A DNA stretch of 5,035 nucleotides from Phycisphaeraceae bacterium. Lineage in GTDB: Bacteria; Planctomycetota; Phycisphaerae; Phycisphaerales; Phycisphaeraceae. Position 1 is the first letter of the stretch. Each line of letters opens with the position of its first letter. The position numbers and the translations under genes are program-made. This document shows positions 1-5,035 of this stretch, piece by piece. The notes under the pieces were generated by a model. That model saw only the letters and a list, made by a program, of their open reading frames with translations. It made no database searches and was not told where the DNA came from. The stretch is taken from the NCBI GenBank assembly GCA_003552605.1, contig PUNN01000019.1:1-5035 (forward strand), written 5' to 3'.

Positions 1-1742
1 CCTGCCTGCACATACACACCCAGGAAAGTGACGGGCGTTTTACGCCTGATGAGACAGTGCAGAAGTATGTCGATGCCGGCTATACCATTCTTTCCATAAC
101 TGACCACGACACCATGATGTCTCCCGAAACCACCTGGCCGTGGTCTGACTATGACATTGACGCAAGTTATCCTGATGTACTGGCGATTGAGGGCAATGAG
201 ATCAGTAACCCGCATCACATGGGGAGCTATTTCAATGATTATGGTGACCCGGATCAGGATTCAGAAACGGCGGCCTTGACTGAAATCGGCGAGCGCGATG
301 GCCTGGCGGTAATGTTTCATCCGGGCCGCTACAGCCGCAGCGTGGAGTGGTATGTTGATCTCTACCAGCGTTTTGACCATCTCGTCGGCATGGAGGTATA
401 TAACCAAGGGGACCGTTACCCCCGGGATCGCGAGCTATATGACGAAGTGCTGGCCGAAATGATGCCCTCGCGTCCGATGTGGGCCTTCTCCAACGATGAC
501 TTTCATTCGGAGGATCATTTTGGCCAGACGTTCACCATCTTCCTTTTGCCAGAGGATGACTTCAATGAAGATGGGTTCCGTCAGGCGATGACTGAAGGCC
601 ATTTCTTTGCGGTCTATGACCCTTCTCGCGACGCATCGGGAATGCTGCTGCCTGAAGCCGTGCAGGTGACCGAGTCGGCGATCAGTCTTGAGATAGATGC
701 GCCAGAGGAGGCCATATCCTGGGTAAGCCATGGTCGGACGGTGCATCGTGGCAAGCGCCTGCCACTCGACACCAACCTAGGCAACTATGTGCGGCCGGTT
801 GTTGCCGGTAAGAATGGTGCGAAGACCCTCCTGCAACCCTTTGCTCTCAGCGGTGGCGAGGCGATGACCACCAGTTCCTTGATCGTCGAGGACGGCGAGG
901 GCAGTGGCGACCATATTGCCGGAGCCATGGATGTGCCCATTCGCGCGGGCGAAGCTCCTGAAGACAAGGTCTTTGATCGCTGGGTTACCGAGGACATGAG
1001 CCGCATAGAAGATCCTGATAGCGAAGAAACCAGCGTGAGCATCAAGGATGCAGATGAAGTTCGGGTAAGCGCAAGCTTTCGCCCGCCACGGCCCTATGAC
1101 TTGACGGTCGAGAATGGCACTGGCGGTGGTGAGGTGCTGGAAGAATCCCGTCACTTGATTGAAGCCAGCGTCCCCGAAGGCATGACATTCGATTACTGGA
1201 GCGGTGATACTGATGTGCTGGATACAATCTGGTCTCCTCAGGCCGAGGTGACCATGCCCGCGGAGGAAATCACCCTGCGCGCCCATTTCACCGAGCCCTT
1301 CTCCACGCCTGAGCAACTGACCAATCCCGCATTCAGCGACGGCCTGAGCGGCTGGGAAGACGACCCGGAAGCGGTGACCATTGAGACCAGGGACGACGGC
1401 ACAAATTTCCTGCGCATTCCCGAGGTAACTGAAGTACGGCGCATTATCGAGGACATAGAAGCTTCGCCAGGTGATCGCATTACCCTGCTCTTTGACGCCC
1501 GCCTCGACCGGGATGATGTTGGTGCGCCCATGGGCTTTATTGTTGAAAAGCATGATGGCAGTCGTGCGGGCGGCAGTCCACAATTGCGTGTTCGTGGCTC
1601 AGAGTGGCGAACCTACGCTCTTTCCACCGAAGCCACCACAGGTCGGGATTTTGACCGCATCCAACTCGACTTATGGATCTGGGTGCCCACCGGCCGCGAA
1701 CTTGACATCGACAATTTCCGACTGCGGATTCATTCACCATGA
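1..1742 (+). CDS. PHP-domain metallohydrolase (CehA/McbA-like) with two InlB-like repeats and a C-terminal carbohydrate-binding-like domain, 5' partial
   Basis: The frame is open from base 3 to the TGA at 1740-1742, giving 579 visible residues; the start lies upstream of the window. Residues 1-190 form a PHP metallohydrolase domain: HIH (residues 3 and 5, bases 9-17), ITDHDT (Asp34, His35), GNE (Glu66), MFHPGR (His106) and DDFH (Asp166, His168). These match the metal ligands of the family, which hydrolyses phosphoesters, carbamates or related bonds. Residues about 291-360 and 365-429 are two InlB-like bacterial repeats; the second has the typical VENGTGGGE start, FDYWSGDTD core and TMPAEEITLRAHF end. 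Residues about 436-579 start with NPAFSDGLSGWE and end with DIDNFRLRI, the pattern of a galactose-binding-like or CBM4/9-like jelly roll. The repeats and tail suggest an exported or surface protein, but any signal peptide is outside the window. The GTG at 57 is not the start, because the HIH motif lies before it. The substrate cannot be read from the sequence. Confidence 0.92.
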   Translation, partial: CLHIHTQESDGRFTPDETVQKYVDAGYTILSITDHDTMMSPETTWPWSDYDIDASYPDVLAIEGNEISNPHHMGSYFNDYGDPDQDSETAALTEIGERDGLAVMFHPGRYSRSVEWYVDLYQRFDHLVGMEVYNQGDRYPRDRELYDEVLAEMMPSRPMWAFSNDDFHSEDHFGQTFTIFLLPEDDFNEDGFRQAMTEGHFFAVYDPSRDASGMLLPEAVQVTESAISLEIDAPEEAISWVSHGRTVHRGKRLPLDTNLGNYVRPVVAGKNGAKTLLQPFALSGGEAMTTSSLIVEDGEGSGDHIAGAMDVPIRAGEAPEDKVFDRWVTEDMSRIEDPDSEETSVSIKDADEVRVSASFRPPRPYDLTVENGTGGGEVLEESRHLIEASVPEGMTFDYWSGDTDVLDTIWSPQAEVTMPAEEITLRAHFTEPFSTPEQLTNPAFSDGLSGWEDDPEAVTIETRDDGTNFLRIPEVTEVRRIIEDIEASPGDRITLLFDARLDRDDVGAPMGFIVEKHDGSRAGGSPQLRVRGSEWRTYALSTEATTGRDFDRIQLDLWIWVPTGRELDIDNFRLRIHSP

Positions 1743-2130
1743 GCGCTTATCAGCGGCGGACCGAGTGGTGTGCGAAGCGCCTGAAAACCAGGCCTTATGG
1801 AGCAAGCTCACCTGGAGCTTCGCGTGTCATGAGGTAACGCTCCACATCTCCTGGCACAGCGGATGGTATGCCGGCAAGCAGGCAAAACCACTGATACAAG
1901 GCGCAATCCGGCCGGGCCACTTGTGCGAAGCAAGTGATGGGCTGATGAAATCGCCAGCAACCTGTGCGACAGTCGTTTCGAACGACTCAAGCAGGGTGCA
2001 GCCCGAGGCCCGCGAGGCCGGCGGCACCTACCCGTAACTGATTCACCTGCGCTGCATCAACGCTCACGCCTCACACGTGGTATTAGTGCTCGTCCAACAT
2101 AATGGCGAACCCCCCGCAGAGCAGGCGGTA
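1743..2130. other. Non-coding stretch between the PHP gene and the transposase remnant; possible 5' fragment of a group II intron
   Basis: No convincing gene is present. From base 1768 the sequence opens with GTGTGCG, which fits the GUGYG 5' end of group II introns. It then shows closely spaced small hairpins: GCCTG-aaaac-CAGGC (1779-1793), AAGCTC-acctg-GAGCTT (1804-1820) and a 7-bp stem at 1971-1987. This density of local stems, directly behind a stop codon, resembles domain I of a bacterial group II intron. No intron-encoded reverse transcriptase and no domain V hairpin are seen before the transposase remnant begins, so any intron would be a truncated 5' piece. The reading rests on the 5' consensus and the hairpins only, both of which could be chance. 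No T-tract terminator for the PHP gene is visible. Confidence 0.3.
1971..1987. repeat. 7-bp perfect inverted repeat (hairpin)
   Basis: AGTCGTT and AACGACT flank a 3-base loop (tcg). No T-run follows on either strand, so it is not a standard Rho-independent terminator. It lies in the stretch that may be intron-derived and could be one of its stems. Confidence 0.5.
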
Positions 2131-2151
2131 TCAGCAAGGCCCCCCGCAGAG
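2110..2151. repeat. Direct repeat of a 12-mer, CCCCCCGCAGAG
   Basis: Identical copies lie at 2110-2121 and 2140-2151, 30 bases apart start to start. The second copy is also part of an inverted repeat, GGCCC...GGGCC (2138-2155). They sit at the 3' side of the transposase remnant, which is read on the minus strand, so they may belong to the end of that insertion element or result from a short local duplication. Confidence 0.6.
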
Positions 2152-2432
2152 GGCCGTCCCGGAGATGTAGCCCCTGAAAGGGGCTGGGCGGTGAAGGAAC
2201 CCCCCGGCCAGCGTCCAGGGGCAGTCGAGCTCCAACAACTCATGGCCACCTTCTAGCCTATCCTGTTTCTGAATGTATCGGAGGATATGCTGCTCATCGA
2301 GCCCCACGGCACCGACGCAGCAGCCGCGAACCCAAAGGTGCTTGTGCCGGTCACACGCCGGGCCTGCTTCACCTGCATCAAAAGCTGCACAGCGCGATCA
2401 GCCTTGAGGAATCCGATCGTGAACGCCACGTA
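2131..2432 (-). pseudogene. tnpA: IS200-family TnpA (Y1 HUH transposase), frameshifted C-terminal remnant
   Basis: On the minus strand, bases 2432 down to about 2346 read YVAFTIGFLK followed by LMQVKQARRVTG, like the conserved helix and following stretch of IS200 transposases. The similarity continues in another frame with HKHLWVRGCCVGAVGLDE and ILRYIQKQDR, ending at a TGA at 2131-2133. The switch at about 2346 fits one lost base. IS200/IS605 TnpA enzymes are single-strand transposases that use an HUH motif and one catalytic Tyr. The Tyr (codon 2277-2275) and the Gln four residues later are both kept in RYIQKQ. The N-terminal half with the HUH motif is not recognisable: a TGA lies in frame just upstream at 2435-2433, and bases 2436-2557 show no clear match. 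The residues after about 2230 are probably read-through beyond the original end. The gene cannot be functional. I am confident of the family from the HLW...G.DE...YI..Q pattern; the extent is uncertain. Confidence 0.78.
2169..2185. repeat. Strong 7-bp hairpin next to the IS200 remnant (possible element-end hairpin)
   Basis: AGCCCCT and AGGGGCT pair perfectly around the loop gaa. IS200/IS605 elements carry subterminal imperfect hairpins that TnpA binds, one beyond each end of the gene. This stem lies about 90 bases downstream of the catalytic Tyr codon, roughly where such an end would fall if the original protein stopped at a normal IS200 TnpA length. The assignment to the element is inference; the stem itself is seen directly. 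No T-run follows it. Confidence 0.5.
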
Positions 2433-2557
2433 TCACGCCGGGCCGACAGAGCCTGCTCGGGTCGCGCCGCCAGAGGCGGTGGTTCCATGCGATCATAAAC
2501 AACGGTGATGCAGTCGCCCAGACCAGCCCCGCTCCAACACAAACGAGCTCGGAAAAT

Positions 2558-4456
2558 TCACTTTTCATCTGCACGATCGAGCGGGACACTCAGATCAAAC
2601 CGTCGTCGCCACTCATCCGCCAGGGTATAGAGTGCTCGCGCATGAGCAACCGAGTCCTCGCCGGATTCACCGAAATCGCTCCAGTTGCCCCGATGGTCGA
2701 TCAGAAACTGCATGCGTTGATCAAGCACCTTCCGGCCCGCCTCGCGCTCCGCCTCGGTGAGTTGCTCCGCGAGGTTTGAATCGCCCAGAACTCGTTCAAT
2801 GACGATCTGCGCCTCGGTCTCCTGCATGCCCTCCCGCATGAAAAGCAGGCCGATCATGGGCAGAGCGCCGCGCGGGCCCGGCACGGTCGAAGCGCGCAAG
2901 TTCCTTCGGTAGAGATTGTGCCAACGGTGATACCGGCCAATGACCGCCCCGCCGTCAATCGGCCAGAAATCCAGCCCGATCCTGCTGAAGCCTCGATACC
3001 ATTCCCGTGTCCCAGTACCGCGGGAAGCCAGCGCATTGGTGGCGGCAAGCCGAAACGCCGCAGGTGCATCGCTGTCGAAGCTCCGCAGACTGGTCACCTG
3101 GAGGAAATCAGAATCCCAACCGCCGCCGATCGGCTTCGCCGGGTCATATCGGCGAAGGTCAGTGGGATAGGGCAGCTCGCGATACCCGACCTCCAGGCCG
3201 CTTACGCTCAGTTGACCATCTCGCGGATTCGGGTCGCCCCGGGCATGGGTGAACATCGCCCACTTGAACCCCGGGGCGACGCGGTTGAAAAACTCGGTCG
3301 TCTCCGGGTCCGGACGTGCATCCCCGGCCATTCCCAACATAAGCGCACCGGTCGGCCATTGGAGTTGTTCCACCCGCGCGGCGATTCCTTCGAAAACAGG
3401 CCGCCAGAACGCTTCAGTGCCCGGTTGACCAAAGAACGGAACCTCCAACACCCGTGTCCGCCCGCTGCGCGGATCAACCTCCGTCACGCTGATTTTTTCC
3501 GGCGTTCGATCGCCCCGCCAGCGGGTCTCCCAGGCATAAAGCACGATCACCTCGGGCGGGCCGGCATGACGACTGTACAACTCCAGATATCGCTCAAGCG
3601 GTGTGAAATCCGGTGTTAAACGCCTGCCGCGGCGGACGAAGCGGACCATTGATTCTTCGTTGCCCAGATGGGTACGGTTGACCAGCGGAATGAACAGCAC
3701 CCGGTTGCCCGACCGACCCAGTAACCGCATCGAAGATTCCAGAAACTGAAGATGGCGCGGGGACCAGAGCGGAACCTCATAATGCTTGGCAACGGTTTCC
3801 GGCGACTGGATCATGCCGGCATGCGTAGTAAAACGCCATGGTTCAGGGCTGGGAAACCCGATCACATCCAGCTCGACGGGAACCGTGCCACCGGGTGTCA
3901 ATCGCAGATTGCCGGTGTACCGGCCGGGCGCTGCATCCGACGGCACCTGCACCGTCACCCACACGGGTTGAACACGTTCACCGGGGACCGCCTGCTCCGC
4001 GACGGCCACGAATCGATCCTCCGGCTCCCCGATCGGGCGGCCATCCGGGCCCAACGCCATGTAGCGGATCGCAAATCCGATCTCGATCTGCTGGTTCGAG
4101 ATCGCGTTCCGTCCCGCGGCCCCTCCCGAAGTCCCACCGGGCTCGAGATCATCCCCCGAATCCGCCGCCTCCTGCAAAGTCAGCGGCGTAATCACCGCTC
4201 GGATGGATCGCAACGGGGCCGCACTGGGCACAACCACCTGGGCCGAGGCCATCCCATTGAGCGGGGCAACCAGCCGAAGGGTGGTCGAGCGCACCTCGGA
4301 TTCGCTGGGCGCTCGATCGGGGTGAATCTGGGCCATCGGTTCCGGCACCCACGGATCAGTCGGCATCCTGGCCACCCCCTCGGCAAGGCCACCGCCAAGG
4401 AACACGCCCAGCACCAGCATCAATGCCCAGAGCCGTCGAGAACTCCACATGAACAT
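2558..4456 (-). CDS. Secreted GH123/DUF4091-like glycoside hydrolase-family protein
   Basis: The gene encodes 632 residues. Residues 1-29 are a signal peptide: MFMWSSRR, a hydrophobic run LWALMLVLGVFLGGG, and a likely cleavage after LA or GVA. Residues about 50-200 are beta-rich and end in PVWVTVQVPSDAAPGRYTG (164-182), the signature of GH123-N-like domains that precede GH123/DUF4091 catalytic barrels. A Gly/Ala/Asp-rich loop (about 99-117) interrupts this domain. The remainder resembles the barrel region, with IQSPETVA (216-223), LFIPLVNRTHLGNEESMV (254-271), VIVLYAWETRW (303-313), LMLGMAGDARPD (372-383) and RIGLDFWPIDGG. GH123 enzymes remove N-acetylgalactosamine using an Asp-Glu pair; no such dyad stands at an equivalent site here, so the activity is uncertain. 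The ATG at 4456 is chosen because GGAG lies six bases before it and it starts directly at the signal peptide. ATG 4450 and the longer ATG 4489 are alternatives. No neighbour is in the same orientation within the window, so it appears to be a single-gene unit, convergent with the PHP gene. Confidence 0.85.
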   Translation of the reverse strand: MFMWSSRRLWALMLVLGVFLGGGLAEGVARMPTDPWVPEPMAQIHPDRAPSESEVRSTTLRLVAPLNGMASAQVVVPSAAPLRSIRAVITPLTLQEAADSGDDLEPGGTSGGAAGRNAISNQQIEIGFAIRYMALGPDGRPIGEPEDRFVAVAEQAVPGERVQPVWVTVQVPSDAAPGRYTGNLRLTPGGTVPVELDVIGFPSPEPWRFTTHAGMIQSPETVAKHYEVPLWSPRHLQFLESSMRLLGRSGNRVLFIPLVNRTHLGNEESMVRFVRRGRRLTPDFTPLERYLELYSRHAGPPEVIVLYAWETRWRGDRTPEKISVTEVDPRSGRTRVLEVPFFGQPGTEAFWRPVFEGIAARVEQLQWPTGALMLGMAGDARPDPETTEFFNRVAPGFKWAMFTHARGDPNPRDGQLSVSGLEVGYRELPYPTDLRRYDPAKPIGGGWDSDFLQVTSLRSFDSDAPAAFRLAATNALASRGTGTREWYRGFSRIGLDFWPIDGGAVIGRYHRWHNLYRRNLRASTVPGPRGALPMIGLLFMREGMQETEAQIVIERVLGDSNLAEQLTEAEREAGRKVLDQRMQFLIDHRGNWSDFGESGEDSVAHARALYTLADEWRRRFDLSVPLDRADEK

Positions 4457-4462
4457 GCTCAA

Positions 4463-4466
4463 CTCC
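4463..4466 (-). promoter_or_regulatory. Ribosome binding site of the GH123-like gene
   Basis: GGAG on the minus strand, with six bases before the ATG at 4456. The longer ATG at 4489 lacks a comparable site, which favours the shorter start and places the signal peptide at the N-terminus. Confidence 0.55.
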
Positions 4467-4504
4467 AATATCTCGGCCTGGATCGCCATCAAGGCTCGAC
4501 TGAT

Positions 4505-4516
4505 GTCAGTACTGAC
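4505..4516. promoter_or_regulatory. 12-bp perfect palindrome upstream of the GH123-like gene (candidate operator)
   Basis: GTCAGTACTGAC is its own reverse complement and lies about 50 bases before the chosen start codon. This is a suitable place for a dimeric repressor or activator site. About one perfect 12-bp palindrome is expected by chance in a window of this size, so only its position makes it interesting. I could not identify a clear -35/-10 pair around it. Confidence 0.3.
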
Positions 4517-4852
4517 CTCCGAAGCCGCCGCCCGATTGCCTGTTTTTTCTCTCAGGCTGAATCATCGGCACACAGGCCGCCTCGCGACAGTCCGGGTAAC
4601 CGAAATTGCCCGTCTGGCCTGGCGCGGCTACGCCGCCGGACCGTTGCGCTGCTCGGCGCCGACCGGAAACCTGAATGTCCACAGACCCAAGCCCCGTTCG
4701 GACTCCAGCACACCACGACTCGGAGGGGGATAAGCGATTTCGGAGAATTCCGTGCTTGTCGGATGCGACACGGGCGAACCGACCATCACGACAGGCCCTA
4801 TCTTCCTATATTTCAGGAACTTGTGACGACCTCCGCCTCACGCGGGCCCAGA
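4517..4852. other. Intergenic region without a recognisable gene
   Basis: Open frames cross this stretch on both strands, but none has a recognisable domain, a plausible ribosome binding site or protein-like composition. It holds small inverted repeats, such as GCCTG...CAGGC around a T-rich loop (4538-4557), GCGGC-tac-GCCGC (4624-4636) and TTCCT...AGGAA (4803-4819), none clearly a terminator. It should contain the promoter of the minus-strand GH123-like gene, but no strong consensus can be pointed to. Confidence 0.5.
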
Positions 4853-4869
4853 TCGCGGCTGCGCCGCGA
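4853..4869 (-). terminator. GC-rich hairpin directly behind the tRNA fragment
   Basis: TCGCGGC and GCCGCGA pair perfectly (7 bp) around a three-base loop. On the minus strand the stem begins two bases after the discriminator position of the tRNA fragment. This is where a tRNA terminator or processing hairpin would lie, but no T-run follows, so the terminator role is a guess. It may have belonged to the original tRNA gene at this locus. Confidence 0.35.
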
Positions 4870-4870
4870 A

Positions 4871-4914
4871 TCGGGGTGACTGGATTTGAACCAGCGACCT
4901 CCTGCTCCCAAAGC
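4871..4914 (-). pseudogene. 3' half of a tRNA-Pro(UGG) gene; likely attachment-site remnant
   Basis: Read on the minus strand, all 3' tRNA parts are present in correct spacing: anticodon loop TTTGGGA (anticodon TGG, bases 4912-4906), 3' anticodon strand GCAGG, five-base variable loop AGGTC, T stem GCTGG/CCAGT with loop TTCAAAT (4890-4884), 3' acceptor strand CACCCCG (4878-4872) and discriminator A (4871). CCA is not encoded. A matching 5' half is missing. The preceding bases should give CCTGC for the anticodon stem but read ACCGC, a normal D arm cannot be folded, and the best acceptor partner at 4945-4939 pairs only in part. A tRNA cut at the anticodon loop with an intact 3' end is the typical footprint of tyrosine-integrase elements, which duplicate the 3' end of their target tRNA. 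A decayed full-length tRNA-Pro gene is the main alternative. Confidence 0.7.
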
Positions 4915-5035
4915 GGTTCCTGCCCGCCGATCGCACGCGACCCAAGAGCTGTAATGCCAGCAGTTTAGCGGGCCGCCACCCCCTTTGCAAGACCGTGCAT
5001 CTACCGTTTATTTTGCAGGGTTTACGGCGGTATCG

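Noticed and set aside
777..1583. Long minus-strand open frame of 268 codons
   Set aside because: It is antisense to the repeat and tail domains of the PHP gene, whose + strand frame has clear domain signatures; no domain is recognisable in the antisense product.
1471..2037. + strand open frame overlapping the end of the PHP gene and running through the intergenic stretch
   Set aside because: It overlaps the PHP gene in another frame by more than 250 bases and has no recognised domain or ribosome binding site; the intergenic part looks structured rather than coding.
2109..2155. CRISPR-like array
   Set aside because: Only two copies of a 12-base GC-rich repeat occur, with an 18-base gap; there are no further units and no cas genes.
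2287..2508. + strand small open frame of 73 codons
   Set aside because: It is antisense to the IS200 TnpA remnant, whose minus-strand reading shows conserved transposase blocks.
4538..4557. Possible terminator with a T-run, GCCTG...CAGGC
   Set aside because: The T-run lies inside the loop rather than after the stem, so it does not have the form of a Rho-independent terminator.
3752..4879. Long + strand open frame of 375 codons
   Set aside because: It is antisense to the GH123-like gene, is rich in Arg, His and Pro with no recognisable domain, and is explained by the high G+C content and codon bias of the opposite strand.
4675..4968. Open frame on the + strand containing GVTGFEPATSCSQSGS
   Set aside because: The GFEP-type peptide is the well-known artefact of translating the antisense strand of a tRNA gene; it coincides with the tRNA-Pro fragment at 4871-4914.
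4871..4983. A complete 113-base tRNA-like RNA using GGGGGTGG at 4983-4976 as the 5' acceptor strand
   Set aside because: Six acceptor pairs are possible, but the space between this strand and the anticodon is far too long, no D arm can be formed, and the variable loop is the short type. Pairing of G-runs with CACCCC is easily accidental.

Overview
The window carries two large protein genes in convergent orientation, a stretch of decayed mobile DNA between them, and a tRNA-derived fragment near the right edge. No marker gene fixes the taxon. The gene content fits an environmental bacterium of the Planctomycetota/Verrucomicrobiota/Kiritimatiellota type: a PHP-family hydrolase with InlB-like repeats and a carbohydrate-binding-like tail, and a secreted GH123/DUF4091-like protein. 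This placement is inference from family distribution.

Left (1-1742, + strand): the 3' part of a gene for a PHP-fold metallohydrolase of the CehA/McbA type. The start lies outside the window, but the first metal-binding motif (HIH) is already present, so only a short N-terminus, probably a leader, is missing. Two InlB-like 'bacterial repeat' units and a C-terminal jelly-roll-like domain follow the catalytic domain.

Middle (1743-2557): no intact gene. Positions 1768-2090 look like a structured non-coding sequence and may be the 5' part of a group II intron (tentative). Positions 2131-2432, minus strand, are a frameshifted C-terminal remnant of an IS200-family TnpA transposase that still shows the catalytic Tyr and its Gln partner. 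Short repeats and a strong hairpin lie at its downstream side. This is a small graveyard of mobile elements between two convergent genes.

Right centre (2558-4456, minus strand): a complete gene for a secreted protein of 632 residues with a clear signal peptide and a GH123-N-like beta domain followed by a GH123/DUF4091-like region. It lacks an obvious Asp-Glu dyad. A Shine-Dalgarno-like GGAG selects the start, and a 12-bp palindrome lies about 50 bp upstream.

Right edge (4853-5035): a faithful 3' half of a tRNA-Pro(UGG), minus strand, from the anticodon loop to the discriminator base, without a recognisable 5' half. This is what an integrative element using a tRNA gene leaves at its distal end. 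If so, the element would lie to the right, mostly outside the window. A short GC-rich hairpin follows the fragment.

The two large genes could both act on extracellular polysaccharides or related organic matter, but nothing in the sequence links them in a common operon. I did not find a clear new defence or other multi-gene system here.
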